Assembly: GCA_029891345.1 (NCBI GenBank)
Contig: CM057009.1
Coordinates: 286,078,966 to 286,142,965 of the forward strand
Length of the DNA: 64,000 nt
Direction: 5' to 3'
Origin: Dryococelus australis
Lineage: Eukaryota > Arthropoda > Insecta > Phasmatodea > Phasmatidae
Shown here in pieces: positions 51,203-64,000 of the stretch; the first letter of the stretch is position 1, and the number at the start of each line of letters is the position of its first letter. The notes below the pieces were generated by a model, which worked only from the letters and a program-made list of their open reading frames with translations, searched no databases and had not been told where the DNA came from. Position numbers and translations under genes: made by a program.

Positions 51203-54200
51203 ATTATAATGTTACATAAGGTGTTACTTAAAAGTAATGTGCATGGGTGAAGGTCAATTACAGCAAATATATAAACAAAATAATATCTTGCTTGTTGGTA
51301 AAATTTTTGGCGTGTCTTTCTTTCAACAACAGTTAACAGGAATGTAATAGCTACACCTTTACATGTCCTGTGGCTTCCTAACCAAACCATTTATGGATTT
51401 GCCATTATTTTATTGCTATGAAAGAGTATGATTATGTAACAACTAAGTATGTTACATTTTCCTTCTTAAAAGTTAATGTACACTTTCATATTTTTTGTAT
51501 GAGGAAAGTTTTTTAATGTGGGTCAGCAGACAAGTCATCAATCAGGAGACAAATTACTAACAGATTTTTGGGGTTCTTTTGTTTTTAAAGAAAATTATTT
51601 TAACATATTGTACACGTCTGTCAAAAGTTATCCTTATTGGTATTTAAACTCCAAAGTATGTTAACAAACTGTGTTTCTCTAAATATTGTCAGGTGTGAAA
51701 AAGGTTTTACAATTACTCAAATGTGAATAAAAATGTGTGGATATATATTTTATATTTTCATTACTTTTTCTTGTAATACTTTCCAATTTTTCTATGCCAC
51801 CATGCAATGATTCTCTTGAGTTTGCAAATATATATACATATATATAAGCATAAAATTTTGTATGTTCAGTGGAACTTTATTTACGCTGTAAAATTACCCT
51901 TACATATGGTCAAAATATAATATTTTGAAGTACAACTTCAGGGTTACAGCAGTGTTAAGTAGAATATAGACTGTTCATTGTAAAGTGAGCACTTTTTAAG
52001 ACCCTTCTAAATTTTTCCTTTCGTCCAATTTCCATATTCCTGCTGCTTTTTAATATAAATATTTGCAATGAGACCAATAAACACAGTGTATACATTTCCC
52101 CACCCTCAAAATGGAATGCCTGAATCTGCAATAAGATACATTTATTATTGATTTATGCCTGTTGGGAGGGCCTTAAAAAGTGCTCACTTTACCGTGAACA
52201 GCCTATAGATTCTAAGATTTGCCCAAGAACAAATTTATTTCCCAGTCATGTATAGTATATTATATTTTGATAAAAATTGAAAGGAAACACTCGTGTTTAG
52301 GTAGCATACATGCAGAAGTCACTGTTTGCAGCATGTTGTAATACATTTGAATTGTTGACATTTTTTTATGAGCACTTTTATTTTTATAATGTCATCATGT
52401 TACCATTTGGAATGTATTATAAGGACGAGGTATAGTATTACTGTAGTGATTGACATTGTGAATATCTGTTGCAGTTTGAACATACTTTGTATTGTTTATA
52501 AACTGCTAATTTGGTAATGATTGTATTCATTATACGTATTCAAACTACTTAACTGTCAGGTTTTTATTGTTTATGTAAATAGCAAAATACTGATATCTGT
52601 GCATGTATGTTATCAAGCGATTGTGAGTGTGTGTTTACGTGTGTTTGATTTTTATTTGAGATACAAAAGAGATTACAAAATAGCTGGACATACATTGTGC
52701 ACCAAATATAATTCCGAAACCATTTTACATGAACTGTTCTGTCCTGCTGACTGCATCTTGCACAACTCAAGACACTGGTAGAGCTGAGTAAAGTAAAAAT
52801 AATACTAAATTATTTATTTACATTGATTCTGTGTGTGTTGTGGTTTTTAGAAGATGTACAATGATGCAGAAATAAAATTCAAAACAAACAGCAGTTTAGT
52901 TATGAAATGTGTGTTATTTTTCAGATACTTTATTATCCTGCATATGTTGTAAAGTTTTTTTTAATTACAAAATGTTGTTTTCCAACTTGTGATGAGACTC
53001 ATATAATAAACATATTATACTCTGTTTCATTTATAAAGGCTTCCACCCCCCCCCCCCCCCCCTTTTTTTCAGTTCTAAGAAAGTAGTGCCAGTGTTGTGC
53101 TCTGCTAATGTATCCCTCTGCCTCAGCTGTTCCGACACATGGAAGCCATGCTGTTGTTTATGTCAGCTGTTGACATAATAAAGGACTGCGACGTTCTGTG
53201 TACAGCCAACTTGTTTCAGAAAGTATGAAATTTTCTGATACAGCAGGAACTGCGAAATCCAAAGTGTGCATTTGCAGACACAATTTTTTAATGTTTATAG
53301 TAAATTAAAATGTTCAAATGTAAAATGTATCTAATGCATTGTTTTACATATGTGCTAAATAATTTCAGTTTTTTTTTCAACAATAATTTGCCATATACAT
53401 ATTGGTTACAAGGTACTCAGTATAGATATCTAATTTTTTCTGTCATATTATTATTTTTTTGCCACAGACTGCAGTGAAAATGAGAGTGTAATACTTATGT
53501 CCATATTTAATTTAATGATGTTACAGGATCCACGTACAGAAAATTTAATACATGTTTTATATTTTACAGGTAAACATTTGTAGAAGTGGAGAGAGACTAA
53601 AAACTAGATTGGGGATAGGTTTATTCATTTCAACTTTTTTTAATTTTTTTATCCATAGCATGCTTTTCTATTACCTGTAAGTTTTAACTTACATGATTTC
53701 CAGTTACATCTTTAAACTTTGTTTTATCTTCTCAGTAGTGATCTTTTCGTTACTTTGTTAAATTTTAATGTTATGACTATTCATGTATGAATCACCCACA
53801 AAATGTGTTCGTATTCTGACAGAAGTAAATATTTGGTACCTAACCTATTTTATTCTTTGACACATTAAAATAAATTACATATTTACTGTTGCTGCAACAC
53901 GCTTAAAAAGGCGGTAACACTTTAAGTTTGGTCTTTACTAGCCATTGTGCCAAAAATTCATAGCTAATTTATTTTTTATTTGACTTAATAATCATTACGA
54001 ATGCGTACGCTTAGCCAAAAGTAAATAACTCTTAAGACTCACGTCTGACTGCCCCCTGCATTTTTTAAAATAGTTTTGCACACTGGAAATTACAACATAC
54101 TGTAACTTTTCTAATGCAAAGCATTACAGATAACTCAACTAATTTATGCTATAATTTTGAGAAGTGACAATTCACATGAACTTAAACTATAATTGAATAA

Positions 54201-57200
54201 CTTTTTAAAAAATATGTGGCATTATAATTTTCGTGTAGTTCAGTTAACATATTTAAGCTAAAACTTCGACCATAAGTTGTAAATCTCAGATACCCTAATA
54301 CAAACACACTGACATACGTTTATGCTACAGAAATACTTTGTAATTGTACTCAAAATAATAAAATTAAATAATTGTGGACTAAATAAATTATCACATGACA
54401 TTAGGCAGAAAAGTGGATAAGCCTGTACAATTACTTTGGCATCGTGTAATTACATGTAATGAATATAAATAAAAAATAAGTAAACTATGTATGAAGTTTA
54501 GCCCATACCTGAGACTGCTGAAATTCTAATTCCGACAATTTATGTTATATAAAATGTGATATTACATGCTTCAAGTAACTGTCACTTCAATAACAATTTA
54601 AAAACTTTTTGATGTGTAAATATATGTGTATGAATATGTACGCATATTCTGTAGGTTATTCATACAGGAATCTTATCACTAAAAGTAATGTGCATGGGTG
54701 AAGGTCAATTACAGCAAATATATAAACAAAATAATATCTTGCTTGTTGGTAAAATTTTTGGCGTCTGTACACGTCTGTCTTACGTGTACTTCCATTTATT
54801 TGCCAGTACCAGCACTCCCTCCAGCGAAGGTTACACCAGTTTCAGATTGCACCATTGGAGGGCAGCGTAGTCTCTGCTCCTCCACCTTTTGCAAGGACCG
54901 GAAGCAGCCATCGGGGTGCGTGACCACTGGGACATCCGGAGAGCCCACCGCTTACAAGGGTCAGGATCTCAACCCAGCTGAAGACATTACAGACCAGAAG
55001 TGCAACACTTCTTCACCAGCCACTGACCCTCTGCAGTCACCGCAGATCCCGCATCCTCTGGGAGAGACTACCCACTCCAGAGGCTCCTGAAGACGTTCTT
55101 TTTCTATCACCCCCTCCTGATGTTGAACCAGAACCTCCTGGTAGTAGGTCACGTCGACGTCCCTTCAGGACCTCCTCTGCCCACCAGACGGTGTGGCAAT
55201 GTTGACAACTACCCTTCTGGTAGCTACCCCCCCCCCCCCCCCCCCCTTCTAGTATTCCTTCAGAACACACTTGTTTGTTAGACATTGTTAATATGTTAAC
55301 GTAATAGGAAATTTTTTAGGCAGAAGTAATCACCTACATATTCACTTAGCTTTTTCTCCAGGTCGCCTCCACCTGGCCATTCATATTACATTAGGTTTAT
55401 ATTCCGTATGCAAGTTGTATTAGCTTAGGGGATAGTGCAGAGCCATCATGTTCTATTACTTTTTTAATGTGTTTTTCAATCTATTCTCTGTGATCTGGCT
55501 TCTTGATAGTACTAAGTTAACCTTCTGTAGATGCAACCCCCGAGGAAAAGCCGGCAGACCAATCAGCAAAAAGGTAAATGCTCACACATTAAGAGGCCAC
55601 TCTAGCTCTGCCAAACTCTAGCACTCCTCCATTAGTGGAATCAAGCTTACTAGGTAGTTCCATACTCTGCCACCGCTTCTGCTAGGGCCGGAAAGGTACT
55701 GTAGTAGCCTTAGGCTAATCGACCCCCTGTGGAAACCACATCTTGTTACCCTAGTCAGGAAGTGGCTTGAGTTGCCCAACGCTTTGTCCACCACTTGCAA
55801 GGGCCAGACGAAAGGAGCATGAGGTGTTGTCTCGTCATCATAAGGCTGGGTATCCAGAAGTACGCAGCAGGGGGGAAGGCACCGGCTTATCTTCTACAGG
55901 CTATTTTGATCCTTTCCTCGTTTCATACTCTTGGAAAGGAGGTGTGCGGAGAAAGTTGAAGGTGGCATAACATGCCTCAGAAGGTAATACAGCTTACTCC
56001 CCTCCCCCCCCTCTCAAATACTGCCTTCATCAAATCAGCTAGGTAGAGTGAAAACCACATGCGACATAAAAGGGCCTAACCTCTCCCTTTTCCACGACCA
56101 CTGTTTACCCCATTAATTTAACTTTGGAGGCCCTCTTCACCCAATTTTAGAACCATTCTTAAAAGGGTAGGAACCTTCTATTGTTCTAGCTAACCCCTGG
56201 TTGTGCAACTCCCAGTCTCCCCCTGAAACCATCAACAGCCCACAATAGACCCAGAGATCTTCACAGTCAATAGGTCACCCAGACGACCAACCACCTGCCA
56301 AGCCGCTGAACCAACCATCAAGGAGGAACATTTCTGTGTCCAGCAAACCATGGGTAAAGGGTAAATTAAGGTGAAGGGTCATGAAGTGGCTGTATATTTC
56401 GTTCGGACAAGACAACCCACCAGGCCAGTCTTGTACACTGGCCGGGCACCTACGAGACATTATAAGGTTCCTGCCTCACCCTGTTTCTCACGATACTGGC
56501 ATAGCTGTATAAAATCTTTAAAGTGACCATGACTAAAACCTCTTTTATAAAAACATATTTTGCATCTCCATCTCAACTTCTTCTTAGCCGGTCAGTACGC
56601 ACAGCCTGCCCAATCACGGTACAGCAACTTATACCCAAGGTACAATGAAAGGGTAGTACAATAGAACAACTGGTAGGGAAGAAGTTGAATTTCATCCGGG
56701 GCAGAACATAGTCGAGATAACCAGCAGGGACAAGTACTGGAAAACCGGCAAAATACTGGGCAGACGCCTAGGTCGTATAGGGTTTTCAACCATAAGAGCA
56801 AATGTAATAAGTACTTCAAAAGATATCAAAGCCTCACCAAACAACTACAGTCCATTCGAAGACTATACAGAGTTAGAAAACCGCAGGGTCAGCCAAGAAG
56901 TAGTTCATCAGTCTTCGGACATAGGGCTGTCAATAAGTTGCCACAAACAAAGAACCAGGAAAACTTATCACGTGACCAGCAGGCTACTACCAGGAGGAAC
57001 TCCACAGGGCATGAAGAGTGGCATTTCAGAGGATTCAGTCCACAAAGAGCAAAAGCAATATCAGATAGTGATAACGTTGTGTACATAAGACCTGAGGAGG
57101 TTGTGTGCTTAGGTACAGAACAAGCCTCGGGAAATAACAAACGCATTTTGAAACAAAAACCTGTATTTGCAGACTGCCTGCCAAAATAAAGCAGGGGACA

Positions 57201-60200
57201 AGGACGAGATTAAGCAAATTAGGGCTATTAAATTTTTGCATAGCAACTCAATTCATACACTAGGTCTTATGTGTCTATGTTAATATTAGTAACATGTTCA
57301 TGCACTTCCCTTTTGTGTTTATGTATTCTATGTGTCGTATTGTAATATGTTCATGTTCTGTCCTTTTATATTCATGTATTCTACAAGTCAGTATATCTGT
57401 ATTGTTAGTAACATATTCAGGTTCTGTAGAGTTGAACTTACTCTCAGCCTCCTAACAGCATTAAAGGGAAAGATGAGATATATTTAGGCTGACTGGGATA
57501 TATTTAGGCAGATAACTGAAATGAGGTTGGCACCAATGTAATGTATGTTGTGTGTGATATAACAAGAACTAGTTAAAAGGTGTGGAGACATGCTTGTGCT
57601 GTATATATTATAGTAGTGTAATTAAAGATGTATCAACTACCATGTGTAGGCCTACTAATTACTATTAATACAAACCTGTGACAATAGTGTTACAAGATGC
57701 CTGAGGGGCGTATCTGAGTGAGTGAGGGATAGAGGTCTTAATAAAAATAAAATAACTAAATTTTATTTTTCATTTTTTCACACAGCTATTATTTACAGCA
57801 TTAATCTTTTGTATCTCCACTGTAGTTTTTTTATTTCGCAGTGAGCACAATATTTAATGTCTATTTCAACTCTAATTAATGTCCTTAATATCTCTATTTG
57901 GTTATAGTCAATTAACTCGTACTCATCATTACACACGTTCAGTCTGTCTGTTGCCATGGTTTGTAATGCCTTTCACTCAAGCATCCAGTCCACAGTCCAG
58001 CCTGCCAGTTGCACCTTCACTTCTCTGATACACACAGTCGCAGATTTTCCTCCCGCTGGTCACTATCGCAGCTCATTTTGCTTGTTGTCTATCTTTGAAA
58101 CTCCAACCATTCAACAACTGCTGGCTTGGAGATCTAACACTCTTTTTATAGCCACTGGTCTTGGAATGTTCGCCGCACCCCAAGTCTAGTTGAGAAAACT
58201 AGGACAGTAATCCACTGCATTCTTCACATATATCAAATACACCTTTTACTAATTGTGGAGAGCGACATGCACCTTGATAGGTATGACAGGCATCTTCACA
58301 TCTTTTCTCAATGTTGAGGGTGACCATTCAGCTGTGTGTCGGAAGAATCAGATGCCAGAGGGCTGAACGCAAACTCTCGGAAAGCAGCTGTTACGCTTAG
58401 GAGACATAACAAAATAATGTTGTGATTACGAACTGCACTGTGGTTTGCCCGTTGTTAAACCTCAAAGGACATCTAAATTGTGTAACGTCACAGAACAAAC
58501 CTATGCACTGAAAAATGGTACATAAACTTTATTTAGAAATTATATGCAGGCAGTCATAAACACCTATCTGAAATGATAGCTTGATTGCAAAAAAGGTACT
58601 ATAAATAACGTGTTCAATATTTTCATTAGGTGTGAAGAACAAATTCAAAGTACCTGATTTAAAATTTATCAAATATAAAATTGACTGCTCACAGTAAGTC
58701 TTCAATTTTCCTCCATTGTGCACTGCCATGAAAACATATTTGTAGCTTAGGTGAGCTGCATCATTTATAACTTGGCATTTAGTGTGCCTCAAGTAAAAAA
58801 AAAAAGTTATGGAACCACTTATTTAGAGGCAAAAAACTGAATCTGGAAGTGTAAACAGTCGAACTGTCAGCCACTGTACGCATTGTTCCCCTTCCCCTTG
58901 CAGACAGAGGAAAGCCCGTCCAAGCACATGGCACATGTTGTGGCAGACTTCTGCAAAAGAGATAACAGCACCCCATGCTGTTAAGAACACAATTGTCACC
59001 TTGAAACCGCACCTTAAAGTAGTAACATGTTCTCTTTTTTTTTTTTTTTACCACAAACTCATTGCGGGTACCCACCAACAACACTGTCGTAGGGGTTAGG
59101 AAAGCTTGAATTTTTTTAAGTACAGTGAAACCTCTTTAATACAAAACTGAAGGGACCTAAAATTTTCCACTTTGTATTAACGAGGTTTGTATTAACTGGC
59201 ATAGGTAGACCTACTCCCGAAAAAAATCGACAAATGCTACCATTGAATTTTGCTGAGAACTAAGTCAGGACAATCAATAGATAATAATTCATTTATTTTA
59301 GTTTCCACACAAAATTATTAAAGCAGTTTGAAGTATTTTCTGATCACATGTAATAAATATAGTTCAGATCATTAAAAATATTTAAAAAAAATTGACTTAT
59401 AATACATAAGTTAAGCAGTTAGGCATACCTTAGATTGGCTTGAAAAATTTTTTTTCTGCACATTTTTTGTTCCATAAATGTCCATTACTGCACTGCTAAG
59501 TTTGTCAACGGAAGACAGGATAACAGTGTCTACATCACTTGCAGCAAGAACATTTTCCAACACATTTAAAGCTGATGTGGCTTCTTTTTTTCCTGGAAGT
59601 TCATGCACCACCTATATTTCTTCTTCTTCTTCTCTGTGTTTAGATGTCGCAACTGGAATGATATTGTCTAACTCTCTGTCATGGTCAGTCAGTGGTGCAG
59701 CCTTCGTCGACACAGCATCATCAATGTGCACATACTCTTCAAAGTCTCCTGAAGCACCATGTTCTTTAAGTTCTTCCCAACCTTCCCCTAGGTCTAAACT
59801 TTCTTCTTCTGTACCTCCACCTGTTTTGCCATACCCAGTTTTAGCAAAACAGTTCTGTTTGTGTCAGCAGATACACTGTCCCAAGCCATTACGATGTTCC
59901 TCATTGCGTCCAGCACATTCCACTTTGGCTGAGAACATTTCTACTGTTCAAATTGGCGAATGAGATATTTGACCAAGCATGACCTATAGAGCTTCTTGAC
60001 AGTGTGAATGATGCCCTGATCCAATGGCTGCATAATGCTGGTTGTATTTGCAGGCAAGAACATCAGCGTAACATTGTTGAGCTGCAGTCCATGAGCTGTA
60101 TGTACAGCACAACGATCTAACAGCAGAAGAACATTTCCGTTTAAAGTTGCCATTTTCCGGTCGAATACGACAAGCCATGACTGAAATACCTTGCTCGTTA

Positions 60201-63200
60201 ACCAAGCATTTTCATTAGCGTGATAGTCACAGGGCCATCGAATGTAATTGATACCCTTGAAACATCTTGGGTTCTTCGATTTGCCTATGACAAGTAGTGT
60301 GAGCTTCATGCTGCCATCCTGGTTACAGCACAACAAAACTGTTATACGTGCCTTACTATGTTTGCTGCCATGGAAATTTTCTCCTCTAAAAGTTAACATC
60401 TTATTATGAAGCAAATAAAAAAATACCTGTTTCATCCATGTTAAATATGTCATGTTGTGCATACTTGCTTACAACTGGTTGCACAGAATCCAGCCAACTA
60501 ACAGCAGCATCCTTGTCTACTGCGGCGCTTTCACCACACACAGTTTTGTAAACCAAATTGTTCCCGCTGCATGAACCGCTGCAACCATCTATTACTATAC
60601 TTGAAATCATCAACTTGCAGTTGCAAAGCAAAATAATCTGCATTTTGCTTAATTACTGGGCCGGATACAGGGATATCACCTTCCCGCATTTGATGTAACC
60701 ACACCAGCAGTTTCTCTTCCAGTTCTTTATGTTGAGGACCTCACATTCGTTTTTTATCTTTTGTAAAACTACCACTCGTGCACGCTTCTTCCAATCTATC
60801 TTTGTTACTAACTATAGTTGACAGAGTTGATAACAGAATGGTAAATTCCTTCGCAGTTTCCGATTTGGTCTTCCCACTATTAAAAACTGAACTTATAATG
60901 CTCATTTTTGTTGATAATGATAATTAATTTCATTTGCGCTTCGCCATTTTTAACATGTCTCGTACGACAAGCGGAAACTTAAAGTAGGGTTAGCGAAACG
61001 GAATAAACACACGCATACTGTAGGCCACTGTGACCAACCCAGCACTCTTAGAAGAAAGCGAGAAATAATGTTATTAATATTATTGCCAATACATTTCCTA
61101 TTTATGTTGTATTTACCGTATTTACTCGCATAATCCTCGCACATTTTTATACGATTGTAGCCGAAAAATCAGTGTGTGTGAATTATGCGAGGTCGAGAAT
61201 TATGCTATTAAATACTGTATTTTCAGTTCGATTTTTCAAATATTTGATTTAACCATACAGTAATTTAAAGACGGTTAAGATTCGTAAATCTATTGTTGAT
61301 TGTCTAGACTTGACTTTATGCTTGTATTTTGTATGGGCAAGATCCCTAAAGTAACAGAAACTTAAAGTCAAATGTTAAAGTTTTCAACTGTGTATGGAAC
61401 TTTACACTGCACACAGGTGTGGTCGCCTATGACGCCATGTTGACCACCCTTTGTTCTCAAGTGTCTTGTGTGCCGTGTACTTTGGCTACACTGGCAAAAA
61501 CAAAAACCTAACAAAAGTAAACAGATAGTTTACGTACACAGGCGGAATTTATAGACGTAATCACAGTTAGACACTACTTCAGAACACATTGTCCAATAAT
61601 TCATGTACGTATCCAATTGTAATTAGGTTTAGCTGATAAAATAACAATGGTTCATTCCATGAATGGACACGAGGTTACTTCGTACTACATAGTAATGACT
61701 ATTTCATATTAACAGTACGTTTTAACATTGAATTTCCTATCTCAACCTTTGGGGGAATTAAAATGGTTTGTACTAATGTGAATTTTGCATTAAGCAATAT
61801 TTTATTAACGAGGTTTCACTGTACCATCATACAACACGGATAACTTCAAAGTGACAAAGTCAACCTTTTTGCTTTACATAAACTTTATTCTCAATACTAA
61901 TTCTCCAACTTTCATATCACATTGAGTCCTATCTATATTGTATTTTATAGAGGCTTTTCTTTGAGCACTCAGAAGTGGATTACAAACCTCTTGTCAAATT
62001 TGCTGATGTTTATTTAAAGAGGCTTCATCAGACCATGAGGGCGATACCTCCCACAAAATCAGAAGAGGGTGTGGAATTTCACGACCCAACAGCACCAGGG
62101 GTTATTTTTACCCAAGACCCACTGCCTCCCTGGTGAAAGATTGTCAACATGAGTTTTAACTGATTTGTTGTCTGTTCAACAAAGTTTGGACATGGGTAAT
62201 AGGGGCTGGTATAAACCTGTTCTATACCCCATCAGAAACATAGGTCTTTTACTAATTTAGATGTAAAATACAAAGCATTATTTGAAACTATATGTTCAGT
62301 CTCCCCAGAACCCATGAAAACCTTTTACAATTTAGTGACAATAGAATTGGCCTTCATATCTCTAATCACCAGGAGCAAAACAGACCTGAAAAACCCATCC
62401 ACCAAAATCAACAAGCAATTATTTCCTTTTAGCCTTTTGGGAATGTTTGGCTGCTGTACAATCCACACAATGCTTTACATATTTATCAAGATCTTTATGT
62501 AAACTGTCCCAATAAAACTCCTTTTTGATCTTCAGCTCTGTCTTTCTTTCCCACATGTCCACCTATGGGGGAATCGTGGAAATACCTAAGCAACATTTCT
62601 CTTACAGCGTTATGCATCCACAGTAACTACTTTGTTTTTCAAATAATGAAATACACCTCTCCTTTATCTTCTCTGAAATTACTGGCCTGTCCAATTTTTA
62701 CTTTCTCATAAATTTCCTGACATTCCAGTTGTCTTAACCGCTCAGACATCGTGGCCCTGGAAAAAATTTACTTTTCATACCATTTCTTAGGATCCAATCA
62801 ACCACTTCCCACCAAATTTTACATGCAGTTAGTGCATTTATATAATTAATTTAGATAAGCACGTTATATATTGTCATGGGAAGAGGAGGATTCTGTACTA
62901 TGACATGGGGGTAGGGAAAATGAAATACTAGGAGGGGAAAATAAATATGGATAGTGAACATAGGAGGTAATATAACTGAGGGAGGGGGTAACTTTACCAG
63001 GCTTACCAAAACCTAACCTTAAAATAATAACAAAACCAGCTAACACTTGTAAAATGGTAGAGCAACTTGCGCATGCCAGCTTCAACCAGCTACTGATTAC
63101 CCGCTACCCTACTTTTTCATAGCTTCTCTCAAAACTCTCCACACTCTCTCTAGTTACATACTAGCCTACTTCTAGGAAAGTTAGTAGGAAAGTGTTAAAT

Positions 63201-64000
63201 CAATAATGTAATACAAAACAAAAAGAAAATACTTAGCTTTGACGACATTTTGCTGGAAAAATCAGCAGCTATTCCTGAGTGACATTTGCCTTAATCCATC
63301 ACACACCAACACGGGGTGCATGCCCTCCGCAACAAAATACTACATCGCCAGAACATTCTGCTTTTGGCAATGGAAATCTGGGAAAATTACAGAGGGAAAG
63401 GGGGATGGGGAAGAAGCTAAAACTGCCAGCTCATCTGGCAACAACCACCCTGAAATGTGCATGATCAACCCAAAGCGCAAAAGAACATTCACATTTCCCA
63501 CTTCTTCAACACAGTAATTCCAGTTGAGATGCCCCTCGACCCCTTGGGGGTGTCAGGAGTTCCAAGCATGCTTCACTCATACCATTAATTACAAAACACC
63601 TATACCCCTTGTAGCATTGCAGCTATATGTGTGTGCATGCGTGGTGCGCGCGCGCGTGTGTGTGTGTGTGTGTGCGCGCGTGCGATTATTTGGGAAGTAT
63701 TTAAACTATATATATTTCAGTCAAAGATAGGAATTCATGCAATATTTGAAAGGTCGTGTCAATAAGAACTTGTTTGTATTCTACGTATTTTCGTTTTTCC
63801 AAATTTCTTATTTTTCTTTCCTCATTTCATCAGTAGTAACAGACTTCAACAACAGATGTCATAGAACGATAGCGGATCTTTTCCGTTTCACTGGGTTAGT
63901 AAACTAAAAGCATCATCACCGCATTGCACGACATGGTGAAACAAGGAAAATAACAGAGGTCACCTTTAGCTGATGTGACCGACTGCTCGAAAACAATATG

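Overview
This is a 64 kb stretch of an AT-rich, repeat-loaded animal genome, most likely an arthropod and probably an insect. The reasons are one spliced coding exon of an invertebrate-type ASAP gene, very sparse coding sequence, and a repeat fauna typical of insect genomes: pogo/Tigger, hAT and piggyBac DNA transposons, Ty3/gypsy LTR elements, non-LTR retrotransposon ends and a tRNA-derived SINE. No bacterial-style genes, operons or CRISPR arrays are present.

The only host protein sequence I can support is the last exon of ASAP (Arf-GAP with SH3, ankyrin repeats and PH domain) at 21663-21896 on the + strand. It encodes the C-terminal SH3 domain and the stop codon. The DNA to its left is therefore probably intron, packed with old transposons. 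The DNA to its right starts as 3' UTR and passes into intergenic sequence.

Layout. 353-628: SINE with target-site duplications. 1498-2514: pogo-type element. 5263-18736: a nested stack. A terminal-inverted-repeat element is split by a 12.9 kb Ty3/gypsy element (minus strand, two LTRs, 4-bp target duplication), which is itself hit by two pogo-type elements (7029-8481 and 10154-12170), the second carrying another element (10897-11766). 19043-20510: a MITE and a LINE 3' end. 21663-21896: ASAP exon. 24144-27739: an element with long inverted repeats and a degraded protein of a type I associate with insect transposons. 31640-32700: degenerate tandem repeats. 34177-35579: second copy of the 7029 element, inverted. 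37790-40440: a LINE reverse transcriptase cut in two by a palindromic element. 43290-45700: piggyBac and another transposon protein, both broken. 48328-51202: hAT element with perfect 8-bp target duplications. 51970-52203: MITE. 54765-57190: GC-richer block of unknown nature. 59123-61821: Tigger element inserted next to a gypsy integrase relic (61824-62760). 63681-64000: a third gypsy LTR running off the end.

Every transposon protein I could read is broken by stops or frameshifts, so the window records layered old insertions around the end of one gene. Their order can be read from which element interrupts which. Family assignments rest on motifs read by eye; no database search was possible.
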